Source: Edaphobacter paludis (lineage in GTDB: Bacteria > Acidobacteriota > Terriglobia > Terriglobales > Acidobacteriaceae). From it: DNA of 64,000 bases. The position numbers were made by a program, and so were the translations under genes. Position 1 is the stretch's first letter, and each line of letters opens with the position of its first letter. The stretch is from positions 1,612,001 through 1,676,000 of the forward strand of contig NZ_CP121194.1 of NCBI RefSeq assembly GCF_039993895.1. The letters run 5' to 3'. This document shows positions 43,858-54,029 of this stretch, piece by piece. The notes under the pieces were generated by a model. That model searched no databases. It had not been told where the DNA came from and saw only the letters and a program-made list of their open reading frames with translations.

Positions 43858-43900
43858 AAACGTTCCTCGGGGCTAATGCCCGCTTATATCGCGCGGTGAC

Positions 43901-43920
43901 GGCACGGCTGAAGCCGTGCC
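43901..43920. repeat. Short palindrome between pgm and the transporter gene
   Basis: GGCACGGCTGAAGCCGTGCC, an 8-9 bp stem with a tiny loop. It may end pgm transcription (minus strand), but without a T run. I believe similar palindromes recur in acidobacterial genomes; only one copy is seen here. Confidence 0.5.
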
Positions 43921-43990
43921 CTTAAGCAACACTGCGCGGTAATGAAATCGAGCTGGTATTTCTTTGATGAAAATTTCTGTAGAGATTCGT

Positions 43991-45637
43991 TCAGGCGATG
44001 GCGGTATTGACGAGGTGTTGGGCTTCGGTCTGGATTTGTTTGAGGTGAGCTTCGCCTTTGAAGGACTCGGCATAGATCTTGTAGACGTCTTCGGTGCCGG
44101 AGGGACGGGCAGCGAACCAGCCGTTTTCCGTGGTGACTTTGAGGCCGCCGATGGGTGCGTGGTTGCCGGGAGCTTCTGTGAGGATTGCTGTGATCGGTTC
44201 TCCGGCCAGTTCTTTGGCGGTGACCTGTGAGGGAGAGAGCTTGCCAAGCTTGGCCTTCTGCTCCTTGGTAGCGGCGGCGTCGATGCGCTGATAAGTTGGG
44301 TCGCCGTACTTTTGCGTGAGCTCGCGATAAAGTTCGCCGGGATCGCGGCCGGTGCGTGCGGTCATCTCGGCACTGAGCAGGCCGGGGATGAGGCCGTCTT
44401 TGTCAGTGGTCCAGACCCGGGCATTGCGGCGGAGGAAAGTGGCTCCGGCGGATTCTTCTCCCACAAAACCCAATGTCCCGTCTACGAGACCGTCTACGAA
44501 CCATTTGAAGCCGACGGGAACTTCGAGCATGGGGCGATTGAGGCCCTTGGCTACGCGGTCGATGATGGAGGAGGAGACGAGGGTTTTGCCGATGCCCACT
44601 TTTTCCGACCAGTCGGGGCGGTGGGTGAAGAGGTACTGGATGCAGACGGCCAGGTAATGGTTGGGATTGAGCAGGCCCGTGGTACGGGTGACGATGCCGT
44701 GGCGGTCGTGGTCAGTATCAGCGGCGAAGGCTACGTCGTACTTTGATTTGTTGGCGATCATGCTGGCCATCGCGAAGGGGCTGGAGCAATCCATGCGGAT
44801 GCGGCCGTCCCAATCGCAGGTCATGAAGCGAAAGGTGGGATCTACGTTGGGGTTGAGGATTTCGAGGGGGAGTTTGTATTGCTCGGCGATGCGAGGCCAG
44901 TAGTGAACTCCGGCTCCGCCGAGTGGGTCGACTGCCAGCTTGAGTGAAGTGCCGCGAAGGACTTCAAAGTCGATGACGCTGCCGAGATCGTTGACGTAGG
45001 CGGAGGTGTAGTCATGGCGGTAGGTCTTATCCGCTGCGAGTGCGCGGAAGTAGGGGATGCGCTTTACGTCTTTGAGCCCGTCGGCAATGAGCTCGTTGGC
45101 GCGATTTTCGATCCACTTGGTGGCGGAGGTATCAGCTGGGCCGCCGCTGGGAGGGTTGTATTTGAAGCCGCCGTCTTCGGGCGGATTGTGCGAAGGGGTG
45201 ATGACGATGCCGTCGGCGCGGTGGAGCTTGGGATTCTGGTTGTGAGTGATGATGGCGTGGGAGAGCACGGGGGTAGGGGTGTAGCCGAGGTGCTCGTCGA
45301 TTATGACCTCGATGTCGTTGGCAGCGAGGACCTCGAGGGCGGTGGTGAAGGCCGGTTCGGAGAGAGCGTGAGTATCTTTGGCAAGGAAGAGAGGCCCGAG
45401 AGTGTGCTGCGAGGCGCGGTATTCGACGATGGCCTGGGTAATGGCAGCGATGTGATCGTCATTAAAAGATGCGCCGAAAGAGCTGCCGCGGTGGCCTGAG
45501 GTGCCGAAGGAGACGCGCTGGGAGGCAACAGTGGGGTCGGGATGGAGAGAGTAGAAGGCGGTGATGAGATGGGGAATGTTGACGAGCGATGCCGGGGAGG
45601 GGAGTTGCCCGGGTTGATTGGCTGGGGCGGTGTTCAT
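43991..45637 (-). CDS. pgm: Phosphoglucomutase (alpha-D-glucose phosphate specific)
   Basis: 548 residues. Interconverts glucose-1-phosphate and glucose-6-phosphate, linking glycogen/maltodextrin and nucleotide-sugar metabolism; malQ lies at 54 kb. Motifs: FGTSGHRGSS, the phosphoserine loop TPSHNPPEDGG, metal site DTDHDRHG, sugar loop GEESAGATFL and phosphate site RPSGTEDVYKIY. Length is normal for the PgmA/YcjU-like long form. Start ATG at 45637, divergent from the collagen-like protein gene. Confidence 0.96.
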   Translation of the reverse strand: MNTAPANQPGQLPSPASLVNIPHLITAFYSLHPDPTVASQRVSFGTSGHRGSSFGASFNDDHIAAITQAIVEYRASQHTLGPLFLAKDTHALSEPAFTTALEVLAANDIEVIIDEHLGYTPTPVLSHAIITHNQNPKLHRADGIVITPSHNPPEDGGFKYNPPSGGPADTSATKWIENRANELIADGLKDVKRIPYFRALAADKTYRHDYTSAYVNDLGSVIDFEVLRGTSLKLAVDPLGGAGVHYWPRIAEQYKLPLEILNPNVDPTFRFMTCDWDGRIRMDCSSPFAMASMIANKSKYDVAFAADTDHDRHGIVTRTTGLLNPNHYLAVCIQYLFTHRPDWSEKVGIGKTLVSSSIIDRVAKGLNRPMLEVPVGFKWFVDGLVDGTLGFVGEESAGATFLRRNARVWTTDKDGLIPGLLSAEMTARTGRDPGELYRELTQKYGDPTYQRIDAAATKEQKAKLGKLSPSQVTAKELAGEPITAILTEAPGNHAPIGGLKVTTENGWFAARPSGTEDVYKIYAESFKGEAHLKQIQTEAQHLVNTAIA

Positions 45638-45927
45638 GCTTTAGTGTCCTCGCGGATAACGATGCCGACAATTGCACTATATGAGATGCGGGTTCGAGAG
45701 GGAAATTGCAGGGGCACGGGGAATAACACGGAAGTCGTAAGCAGGGGGCTTGTGTTTCGGATGCGGTTGGCCTAAAACGGTGATGCTCCCTGGTTTATGG
45801 TTATCACGATTAATTGCATGGGCAGTCCATGCCCAGCGCAACGTGCATCGCTGAGATTCGATCGTTGGAAGTTGGCAGGCCGGCTTTTCGTTGCATGGCG
45901 AAGGGTCGGCCCCTGCTGAGGTTTTTG

Positions 45928-47748
45928 ATGGTTGGAGTGCGGAAAGCTTTACTGCGGGCGGGTCTGGTGGCGTGGCTCTTCGCAGCTTTGCCGGTGTGGG
46001 CGGCAGAGGCGACCCTGGTCGCGGATGCACACGTGAACAGCGCGCTGCCTGGAGTGAACAGCGGGGCGATCTCGAATTTAAATGTAGGCGCGGGATATAC
46101 GGCGCTCCTCCAGTTTGACCTGGGAGTATTACCTGCCGGGACGACAGCGGTACAGGTGTCGCGGGCAACTCTGCGGCTATATTGCAACCGGGCGGATGCA
46201 GCGGGTCTGGTGAGCGTGCGTCCAGTGGATGGCGGATGGGGTGAGTACAGTGTGACGTATGCGACGCTGCCTCCTCTGGGAAGCGCGGCGCAGGTAGTCC
46301 AGGTGAATGAGGCCGGGGCCTATGTAGCCGTGGATGTGACGTCGCTGGTGCAGGGTTGGCTCACCGCTCCGGCGACGAACCACGGCTTGGCGTTGACCGC
46401 GGATGCGGCGGTGCTTCAGTTCGACAGCAAAGAAAATGATTTGACCGGCCACGCGGCGGTGTTGGATGTGACGCTGGCTACGGCGGGCCCGGCTGGGCCT
46501 GCCGGGCCAATAGGGTTGATGGGAGCTACGGGAGCAGTCGGGCCTGCGGGTGCGCCTGGCTTGCCGGGAGCCGCGGGGAGTGCGGGACCTGCTGGGCCGA
46601 AGGGAGATGTGGGACCGATGGGGCCGGCGGGGGCTTCGGGGTCTCAAGGTCCTCAGGGCACTGCAGGGATTCAGGGGCCTCGCGGCTTACAGGGAGTGGC
46701 TGGATCCGCTGGCCCCGCTGGACCTTCGGGCCTTCAGGGGCCTGCCGGTCCGATGGGGCCCATCGGACCCGCGGGGACCGCCGGGATCATCTTCCGGGGG
46801 AATTACATATCGAGCGTGAATTATGCAATGAATGATGCAGTGAGCTATCAAGGAGCGAGTTATATTTCGGTGGCCGCAAGCAATCAGGGAAATACTCCGG
46901 GTTCGAACCCGGCTCGCTGGAGTCTTCTTGCTGCGCCAGGAGCAGCAGGTGCGCAGGGGCCGGCAGGAGCTACCGGCGCGGCCGGGCCACAAGGTACTGC
47001 CGGACCGCAGGGACTGCCCGGCGCTGCCGGAGCGAATGGTGCTGTTGGGATCAACTATCGGGGAGCGTGGAATTCTGGGGCGAGCTATCAGGCCAATGAC
47101 GCTGCGTCGTTTGAAGGGAGCACATATCTGGCGCAGGTGAGCAGCTTCGGGATGCAGCCGGATTTATATCCTGCTGCCTGGGCAGTATTGGCGCAGAAGG
47201 GGAGCGCGGGACCGACAGGGCCTGCGGGTGTGGCGGCAACCGTGAGTATGGGAACGGTGACGACTGGCGCGGCGGGCTCGCCCGCGGCGGTGACGAACAG
47301 TGGAACGGCATCGGCGGCTGTGTTGAACTTTACGATTCCGCAGGGCGCGGCCGGAGTAAATGGGGTGGGCGCAGGCACGGGTAGCGCTTCTGGAGCGTTG
47401 TCTGGTTCGATGTATCACGCGGTGTCGTTCTCCAGCCTCTACTATTCGGTGAGCAACACAAACGCCGCCGGGAGCGAAGATGCTTCGGTGCTGACCTGGG
47501 TGCCGACGGGGTGTATGGCGACCATGCTGAGTGTCTATTCGCAGCAAATGCAATCAATTACTGTGACGCTTCGCCAGGGAACTCCGGGGAACATGGCGGA
47601 CACGGCGTTGGTTTGCACTGCAGCTTCGGGTGGAAGCTGTTCTATAACGGGAAGCGTCGCCGTCCCCGCGGGGAGCTTTGTCGATTTTCGTGTGAACAAT
47701 GCAAATGGGACGCCCGCCGCCGTGTGGATAGCTTTAACGTGTAACTAA
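45928..47748 (+). CDS. Secreted protein: DNRLRE domain, collagen-like triplets, two CBM-like modules
   Basis: About 606 residues from the ATG at 45928 (GAGG six bases before); ATGs at 45895 and 45814 would lengthen it. Signal peptide, then a DNRLRE/CBM96-like domain ([15 protein letters not shown]...). A first Gly-X-Y stretch covers roughly 46480-46790, then a chitin-binding-like module ([24 protein letters not shown]), a second Gly-X-Y stretch (46933-47050), a second module ([24 protein letters not shown]), a short third triplet run, and a C-terminal beta domain with four Cys. It is likely an extended surface fibre with carbohydrate-binding knobs; function inferred. Confidence 0.85.
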   Translation: MVGVRKALLRAGLVAWLFAALPVWAAEATLVADAHVNSALPGVNSGAISNLNVGAGYTALLQFDLGVLPAGTTAVQVSRATLRLYCNRADAAGLVSVRPVDGGWGEYSVTYATLPPLGSAAQVVQVNEAGAYVAVDVTSLVQGWLTAPATNHGLALTADAAVLQFDSKENDLTGHAAVLDVTLATAGPAGPAGPIGLMGATGAVGPAGAPGLPGAAGSAGPAGPKGDVGPMGPAGASGSQGPQGTAGIQGPRGLQGVAGSAGPAGPSGLQGPAGPMGPIGPAGTAGIIFRGNYISSVNYAMNDAVSYQGASYISVAASNQGNTPGSNPARWSLLAAPGAAGAQGPAGATGAAGPQGTAGPQGLPGAAGANGAVGINYRGAWNSGASYQANDAASFEGSTYLAQVSSFGMQPDLYPAAWAVLAQKGSAGPTGPAGVAATVSMGTVTTGAAGSPAAVTNSGTASAAVLNFTIPQGAAGVNGVGAGTGSASGALSGSMYHAVSFSSLYYSVSNTNAAGSEDASVLTWVPTGCMATMLSVYSQQMQSITVTLRQGTPGNMADTALVCTAASGGSCSITGSVAVPAGSFVDFRVNNANGTPAAVWIALTCN

Positions 47749-47799
47749 AGGAGATTCTGGGCTAATTGTTCCGTATGATCGGTGTGCGTGAATAAATTG

Positions 47800-47818
47800 G
47801 ATTTGCTTGAAGCAGATC
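47800..47818. promoter_or_regulatory. Candidate operator of the glucuronoxylan operon
   Basis: GATTTGCTTGAAGCAGATC is a 19-bp palindrome with one mismatched pair, centred on G47809, 40 bp before the SDR start codon. Size and symmetry fit a LacI- or GntR-type regulator site. No regulator gene is in the window. Confidence 0.45.
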
Positions 47819-47857
47819 TTCGCGTCGTTGGCGTTGTGATTTTGAGGGGAGCACGGA

Positions 47858-48622
47858 ATGACGTTCGATCTCACCGGAAAATGCGCGGTGGTCGTTGGGG
47901 GAACCTCGGGTATCGGAAGGGCCATAGCGGTGGGATTGGCCTCTGCCGGGGCGGATGTTATCGCGTCTTCCCGGTCAGCGAAGTCGGTGGATGTCATGGC
48001 CGATGTCCTGGAAGCGTCGGGGTGCAAGACACTTAGGGTGGCGTCGGATGTTACGGATCGAAGATCATTACAGGAACTGCATTATGTCGTGAGGTCCAGC
48101 TTTCGCCGGATCGATATTCTAGTGAATTCGGCGGGCATCACCAAGCGGGTCCCCACGCTCGATTGCCCGGAGGCGCTGTGGCAAAGCATTATGAACGTCA
48201 ATCTGAATGGCACACTGCGCGCATGCCAGATCTTTGGAGCGTCGATGCTGGAACAGGGATGGGGCCGCATCATTAACATCGCATCGCTCTCTACCTTTGT
48301 TGCATTTCGCGACGTAGCTGCCTACGGGGCCAGCAAAGCCGCGGTTGGAGCGCTTACGCGTTCGCTCGCCGTTGAATGGGCGGAGCAGGGCGTGTGTGTC
48401 AATGCGATTGCGCCGGGCATCTTTCCTACCGATCTGAATCGCGCGTTGCTGGATTCGCCGCGCGGACAGGAGCTTCTACTGCGGACGCCGATGAATCGCT
48501 TTGGAGTGGTCGACGAACTTGCGGGGACCGCGGTGTTTCTTGCATCGGATGAGTGCTCCTACATGACCGGGCAGATTGTAACGGTCGATGGCGGCTATCT
48601 TGCGAGTGGAGTGAATCGATAG
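47858..48622 (+). CDS. SDR dehydrogenase of the uronate/xylan operon
   Basis: 254 residues, short-chain dehydrogenase: VGGTSGIGRAIA, NSAGIT, NIASLSTF, and catalytic Tyr/Lys in YGASKAAVGALTRSLAVEWA, ending TGQIVTVDGGYLASG. It resembles gluconate 5-dehydrogenase/KduD-type SDRs. In front of alpha-glucuronidase and mannonate dehydratase, it most likely reduces D-fructuronate to D-mannonate, but a KduD role (2,5-diketo-3-deoxygluconate reduction) would also fill a gap in the kduI cluster. Gene adjacency alone cannot decide. Confidence 0.85.
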   Translation: MTFDLTGKCAVVVGGTSGIGRAIAVGLASAGADVIASSRSAKSVDVMADVLEASGCKTLRVASDVTDRRSLQELHYVVRSSFRRIDILVNSAGITKRVPTLDCPEALWQSIMNVNLNGTLRACQIFGASMLEQGWGRIINIASLSTFVAFRDVAAYGASKAAVGALTRSLAVEWAEQGVCVNAIAPGIFPTDLNRALLDSPRGQELLLRTPMNRFGVVDELAGTAVFLASDECSYMTGQIVTVDGGYLASGVNR

Positions 48623-48626
48623 CTCA

Positions 48627-51200
48627 ATGGCCATGTTGATGATTGAAGAAAAGCGGGATAGAAAAACTGGCGTGTGCGGATTACGCCGGTTTCTGCGCTC
48701 TATTACACTTGCGGTCCTTTTTGGTTCGACCGTTTGGGCGGCGCAGGCGGAGACTGGTTCTGCGGGCTGGCTGCGCTATAGCCGGATTACGGATCCATCC
48801 GCACTTCAGCAATATCGCTCACTGCCGCGCCAGATTGTGCGGGCTGATACGTCTCCTGTGGGACAAAGCGCATCGGGCGAACTGGCGCGGGGCTTGCGCA
48901 GCATGCTTGGCGGGGAATTTCGAGTGAGTTCTGCTCTGCCTGATGGCGACGCTTTTGTGCTGGGAACTCCGCAGGAGTTGCATCATCTATTGCCGCAATG
49001 GAGAGGGCCGGACCTCGCCGAGGAAGGCTTTGCGGTGTCGAAATTAAATGAGCATGGACATCGTCTCTGGATTGTTGCGGGCGGCAGCCAGAGGGGCGAA
49101 CTCTATGGGGTCTTTCATCTGCTGGAGCAGGTCGCGGAGTTGCATGAGATCGCTCCTGACGCGGAATCTCCCTCTGCACCGATTCGATGGGTCAACCAAT
49201 GGGACAACTTCGATGGCTCTATTGAACGCGGCTATGCGGGGCGCAGCATCTTCTTTGAGGGCGGCCATGTGCGCGGCGATCTCACGCGCGTTTCGGAGTA
49301 TGGCCGGCTGCTGGCCTCAGTTGGCCTGAATGGCTGCACAGTAAACAATGTGAACTCCGATTTGCGCACGTTGCAGCCGGAGATGTTGCGTGAACTGGCT
49401 CGGATCGCCGATGCTCTGCGTCCGTGGGGCGTTCGCATGTCGCTCTCGGTGGACCTGTCGAGCCCGCAAGCTGTCGGTCACCTTTCGACCTTTGATCCGC
49501 TTGATCCGCAGGTTATTGCCTGGTGGCAGCAGAAGACGGATGAGATTTATAAACTGATTCCGGACTTCGGCGGCTTTGTCGTCAAGGCTGATTCCGAAGG
49601 ACGACTTGGGCCATCGCATTACCGCCGCAATCCTGCGCAGGCTGCTAATGTTCTTGCCCACGCGCTGCTGCCGCATCACGGAGTAGTTCTTTATCGTGGA
49701 TTTGTCTACAACCAGCATCTGGACTGGCACGACCTGAAGGCTGATCGGGCGCGTGCCGGCTATGACAACTTTCGCGCACTCGACGGCAAGTTTGAGCCGA
49801 ACGTAGTCATCCAGATTAAAAATGGCCCGATCGATTTTCAAGTGCGCGAGCCGGTCTCTCCGCTTTTTGCGGCGCTGCAACATACCAATCAGGCGATTGA
49901 ATTACAGGTGACGCAGGAATATACCGGGCAGCAGCGGCACATGGTCTTCCTTGTGCCCATGTGGAAGACGGCGCTCGATACGGACATGCGAGCGCAGAAT
50001 CGAAGCACTCCGGTCAAAGAGATTATCGAAGGAAAGAGTTTTCATCGGCCGCTGGGAGGCTTTGTTGCTGTCGTCAATGTTGGATTGGATGAGAACTGGC
50101 TGCATCATCCCATGGCCATGGCCAATCTTTATGGCTATGGCAAATTGGCGTGGGACCCAGACCTCACGACGGACCAGATCATCGATGGTTGGACTCGACT
50201 TACCTTTGGCAATAATCCGAAGGTGGTCTCTACGATCGACGATCTTCAGCGCAATTCATGGCATGTCTATGAGGAGTACACCGGACCGCTTGGCCTGGGA
50301 ACGCTGACCGATATCATAGGCATTCACTATGGGCCAGGGATCGAATCGGCGGAACGGAATGGATGGGGACAGTGGATTCGCGCCGACCATCAGGGTATTG
50401 GCATGGACCGGACCGTCGCTACAGGGACGGGATATATCGGGCAATATCCGCCGGAGCTTGCGAAGATTTACGAATCACTTTCTACCTGCCCGGATGAGCT
50501 TCTGCTCTTTATGCATCATGTGCCGTACAACTATGTTCTGCATAGCGGCAAGACTGTCATTCAGCATGTTTATGACTCGCACTACGATGGCGCTGCCGCT
50601 GCTGCGACCTATGCTCCTCGCTGGCAGACACTGCATGGTCTTATCGATGAAGAGCGGTATCAGCGAACGCTTGCACTCTTCGAGTATCAGGCTGGTCACG
50701 CCATCGTCTGGCGCGATGCGGTGAGCGAGTGGTTTCTGCGGATGTCGGGCATTGCTGATGCGGCCGGCCGGGTGGGGCACTATCCCGATCGGATTGAAGC
50801 CGAAGCGATGCAGAGCGATGGTTATACACCGGTCGAGGTTACACCCTGGGAGACTGCTTCCGGAGGCAAGGCCGTGACGTGCAATCGGGCCACCGCCTGC
50901 ACGCTTACTGCAAAGCTGAATAAACCCGCGGGAATCTACCAAATTGCGGTCCAGTACTTCGATATCCATCCGGGGGCCGCGCAGTATGAAGTCCTGTTGA
51001 ATGGCAAGGGCATCGCCCATTGGACGGCGGACAATACGCTACCTCCCGCTGTCGCCGATAAAACGCTCGATGGCCACACAAGCACGCGCTTTACTATACC
51101 GGGTGTTAAGCTTGAGCCCGGAGATACGCTTACGTTGCGAGGCATCCCAAATCGGGCCGAGCCCGCACCTGTTGACTACATCGAGATCACAAAACAATGA
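48627..51200 (+). CDS. aguA: Alpha-glucuronidase (GH67), exported
   Basis: 857 residues. Removes 4-O-methyl-D-glucuronate from the non-reducing end of aldouronic acids from glucuronoxylan. Signal peptide after a charged start (residues about 22-42). GH67 marks: [87 protein letters not shown] and the [17 protein letters not shown] helix. The C-terminal 110 residues form a beta domain ([14 protein letters not shown]) like a CBM. ATGs at 48627, 48633 and 48642 compete as starts. Its stop overlaps the manD start by 4 bp. Confidence 0.93.
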   Translation: MAMLMIEEKRDRKTGVCGLRRFLRSITLAVLFGSTVWAAQAETGSAGWLRYSRITDPSALQQYRSLPRQIVRADTSPVGQSASGELARGLRSMLGGEFRVSSALPDGDAFVLGTPQELHHLLPQWRGPDLAEEGFAVSKLNEHGHRLWIVAGGSQRGELYGVFHLLEQVAELHEIAPDAESPSAPIRWVNQWDNFDGSIERGYAGRSIFFEGGHVRGDLTRVSEYGRLLASVGLNGCTVNNVNSDLRTLQPEMLRELARIADALRPWGVRMSLSVDLSSPQAVGHLSTFDPLDPQVIAWWQQKTDEIYKLIPDFGGFVVKADSEGRLGPSHYRRNPAQAANVLAHALLPHHGVVLYRGFVYNQHLDWHDLKADRARAGYDNFRALDGKFEPNVVIQIKNGPIDFQVREPVSPLFAALQHTNQAIELQVTQEYTGQQRHMVFLVPMWKTALDTDMRAQNRSTPVKEIIEGKSFHRPLGGFVAVVNVGLDENWLHHPMAMANLYGYGKLAWDPDLTTDQIIDGWTRLTFGNNPKVVSTIDDLQRNSWHVYEEYTGPLGLGTLTDIIGIHYGPGIESAERNGWGQWIRADHQGIGMDRTVATGTGYIGQYPPELAKIYESLSTCPDELLLFMHHVPYNYVLHSGKTVIQHVYDSHYDGAAAAATYAPRWQTLHGLIDEERYQRTLALFEYQAGHAIVWRDAVSEWFLRMSGIADAAGRVGHYPDRIEAEAMQSDGYTPVEVTPWETASGGKAVTCNRATACTLTAKLNKPAGIYQIAVQYFDIHPGAAQYEVLLNGKGIAHWTADNTLPPAVADKTLDGHTSTRFTIPGVKLEPGDTLTLRGIPNRAEPAPVDYIEITKQ

Positions 51201-52405
51201 AAATCACCGCCGCCCGCCTGATCGTCTGCTCGCCTGACCGCAACTTCGTCACACTCAAAATCGAAACCGATGAGGGGATTTATGGACTTGGAGACGCGAC
51301 CCTCAATGGCCGTGAACTGGCGGTTGCGAGCTATCTGTCCGAACATGTCCTCCCGTGCCTGATCGGCCGCGACCCGTTTCAGATAGAGGACATCTGGCAG
51401 TATCTGTACCGTGGAGCATACTGGCGACGCGGTCCCGTCACTATGGCTTCCATCGCCGCAGTGGATGTTGCTCTTTGGGATATCAAAGGCAAGGCGCTCA
51501 ACACTCCTGTCTATAACCTGCTCGGCGGCAAGAGCCGGAACGGCGTGCTGGTTTATACGCACGCGAATGGCCGCGACATTCCGGAGGCGCTCGATTCCGT
51601 TCGCAAACATATGGACGAAGGCTACCTTGCAGTGCGTGCGCAGTCTGGCGTGCCCGGGGTTGCGGGCAGCTATGGTGTGCCCAAGGGGGGCAAATCGTAT
51701 GAGCCCGCCGAGCGCGGCCTGCCTTCGGAGAGTTTGTGGTCCACCGAAAAGTACCTCAACTGTGCGCCATCGCTCTTCGAGAAGCTTCGCGTAGAACTTG
51801 GACCGGATGTTCATCTGCTTCACGATGTACATCATCGGCTTACTCCAATTGAGGCGGCGCGTCTTGGCAAAGCGCTGGAGCCCTATCATCTCTTCTGGAT
51901 GGAAGATCCGTGTACTGCCGAGCTGCAGGAAGGCTTTGAGCTGATCCGCAAGCACACCACCACACCGATTGCCGTGGGCGAGGTCTTCAACTCGATATGG
52001 GATGCGCATGATCTCATCCGTCGGCAGTGGATCGATTACATCCGCATGGCCATTGTCCACGGCGGGGGGATTACTCAAGTCAAGAAGACCGCAGAGTTTG
52101 CAGCGCTCTACCACGTGCGAACTGGCTTCCATGGAGCGACCGATCTCTCTCCTGTGACGATGGCCGCCGCTCTGCATCTTGGACTTGCCGTCCATAACTT
52201 TGGAATTCAGGAACACATGCATCACAGTGTGCTGACAGATGAAGTGTTTCCCCATCACTACACGTTTGACGCCGGTTATATGTATCCGGGGGATGCGCCG
52301 GGACTGGGTGTCGATCTCGATGAGACCCTCGCCGCGAAGTATCCGTATCAACGAGCTTATCTGCCCATTGCACGTAAGCTCGATGGCACGCTTACGGACT
52401 GGTAG
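51197..52405 (+). CDS. manD: D-mannonate dehydratase (enolase superfamily, ManD)
   Basis: 402 residues. Dehydrates D-mannonate to 2-keto-3-deoxygluconate. Marks of the ManD/RspA branch: [38 protein letters not shown], the metal ligands in [11 protein letters not shown] (Asp), FWMEDP (Glu) and AVGEVFNS (Glu), the [20 protein letters not shown] block and the short C-terminal barrel region [18 protein letters not shown] non-dehydratase or gluconate-active member of the family cannot be excluded, but the operon with GH67 supports mannonate. Coupled to the glucuronidase gene. Confidence 0.92.
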   Translation: MKITAARLIVCSPDRNFVTLKIETDEGIYGLGDATLNGRELAVASYLSEHVLPCLIGRDPFQIEDIWQYLYRGAYWRRGPVTMASIAAVDVALWDIKGKALNTPVYNLLGGKSRNGVLVYTHANGRDIPEALDSVRKHMDEGYLAVRAQSGVPGVAGSYGVPKGGKSYEPAERGLPSESLWSTEKYLNCAPSLFEKLRVELGPDVHLLHDVHHRLTPIEAARLGKALEPYHLFWMEDPCTAELQEGFELIRKHTTTPIAVGEVFNSIWDAHDLIRRQWIDYIRMAIVHGGGITQVKKTAEFAALYHVRTGFHGATDLSPVTMAAALHLGLAVHNFGIQEHMHHSVLTDEVFPHHYTFDAGYMYPGDAPGLGVDLDETLAAKYPYQRAYLPIARKLDGTLTDW

Positions 52406-52480
52406 TTTTACTGTTCACTGCATTATTCGATACGGCGAGTGAGCAGATTAAAGGCACCCGCCAATGGAGCCCCGTTCATT

Positions 52481-53875
52481 ATGCGATCTGTCTGTATATT
52501 GTCTTCCTCCTTAGCTGCTGCGGTTATCTTCACCTTGCCTGGAGTTACACGCGCGCAAGGTAAGGCTGTGAGAGATGGTGTATCACCCATGTTCGCGCAG
52601 ACGGCTGCTGGCAGCGATGGCTCGGGGGCCTACCGCACGGGGCACTATCGCGATCTTTTCGCCGAGCAGGGCCACAGTCAGAAGCAGAGCCGCGCCAAGA
52701 TCGATGCCGCCTTCCAGCAACTCTTTCATGGAGATAAGAACACGCAGGCTCTCTACTACGAGGTAGGTCGCAATGAGAACGGGCCACTTGCGTATATTAC
52801 GGACGTCGCGAATCGAGACGCTCGCACAGAGGGTATGTCTTACGGCATGATGATTGCCGTTCAGATGAATAAAAAGCATGAGTTCGATGCCATCTGGAAC
52901 TGGGCGAACACCTACATGCTCATCAAAGATCCGGCCAATCCGTCAGTCGGTTACTTTTCGTGGTCGATGCATACGGATGGGACGCCGCGCTCCGACTCGC
53001 CTGCTCCTGATGGTGAAGAGTATTTCGTCATGAGCCTCTATTTCGCGGCGAACCGTTGGGGAAACGGGACCGGCATCTATAACTACAAGGCGCAGGCAGA
53101 CCGCATTCTTAGCCTCATGCGGCATCACCCGGTTAAGACAGGCATCCCTCCATTTCGTTTGAAGCCGAACGAACCGCCTTACGTCCCGGCCGCTCGTCCC
53201 GGCTTGCCTCCGCGCAACCGCCCGCAGAAGGTTGGCCCGATGGTCAATGAGCAATACAAGATGATTCTTTTTGTGCCTGGCCAGGATCGAAATGGTTTCA
53301 CCGACCCCTCGTATCATTTGCCTGCCTTTTATGAACTGTGGTCGCGGTGGGGGCCGATTGAAGATCGCCCGTTCTGGGCCGAGGCCGCAACTGCCAGCCG
53401 CGGTTTCTTTCAGAAGGCTACAAATCCTACTACCGGCCTTGCGCCGGACTATGCCGACTTCGATGGTAAACCGCATGGCTCCGGCTTTAACCCGATGTCG
53501 GCTAACTTCTCCTATGACTCCTGGCGAACGGCCAGCAACTGGTCGGTTGACTATTCCTGGTGGCACAAGGATGCGGAGGAGACTGTTCTGAGCGACCGCA
53601 TTCAAAAATTTCTATTCAGTCAGGGCATCAGCACTTTTAGCGACCAGTACACGCTGGAGGGCAAACCGCTCTCGCACCGACACTCCACCGGGATGGTTGC
53701 CACAGCGGCGACTGCAAGCCTCGCTGCTACCAAAGGACCGATTTCTAAAGCCTTCATCGACGAGTTGTGGAATTCACCTATTCCATCAGGAGAACAACGC
53801 TATTACGATGGCATGCTTTATATGATGAGCATGCTTCATTGCAGTGGGAACTTCCGTATATGGGGGCCGAAGTAG
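52481..53875 (+). CDS. GH8 reducing-end xylose-releasing exo-oligoxylanase
   Basis: 464 residues from the ATG at 52481, which starts a clean signal peptide (MRSVCILSSSLAAAVIFTLPG); a GTG at 52439 would add 14. Glycoside hydrolase family 8: TEGMSYGMMIAVQ with general acid Glu117, SPAPDGEEYFVMSLYFAANRWG, FNPMSANFSYDSWRTASNWSVDYSWW. The GHYRDLFAE start and DGEEYF pattern favour Rex-type enzymes, which trim xylo-oligosaccharides at the reducing end, over cellulases. It ends the glucuronoxylan operon 75 bp after manD. Confidence 0.85.
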   Translation: MRSVCILSSSLAAAVIFTLPGVTRAQGKAVRDGVSPMFAQTAAGSDGSGAYRTGHYRDLFAEQGHSQKQSRAKIDAAFQQLFHGDKNTQALYYEVGRNENGPLAYITDVANRDARTEGMSYGMMIAVQMNKKHEFDAIWNWANTYMLIKDPANPSVGYFSWSMHTDGTPRSDSPAPDGEEYFVMSLYFAANRWGNGTGIYNYKAQADRILSLMRHHPVKTGIPPFRLKPNEPPYVPAARPGLPPRNRPQKVGPMVNEQYKMILFVPGQDRNGFTDPSYHLPAFYELWSRWGPIEDRPFWAEAATASRGFFQKATNPTTGLAPDYADFDGKPHGSGFNPMSANFSYDSWRTASNWSVDYSWWHKDAEETVLSDRIQKFLFSQGISTFSDQYTLEGKPLSHRHSTGMVATAATASLAATKGPISKAFIDELWNSPIPSGEQRYYDGMLYMMSMLHCSGNFRIWGPK

Positions 53876-54029
53876 CGTCTCGCAGGTGCTCTTGGGGGAT
53901 TTGAAGGCGACAGGTACTGTCTCGACGGGGTCTGTTCCTCTACTATTTACGGTGGCGGGACAGACTCCTCGTCATTTTTCGAGTAGCGATAATTTCGCAT
54001 CATAGGTTAGCAGTGGTACGGGGGCAAAG

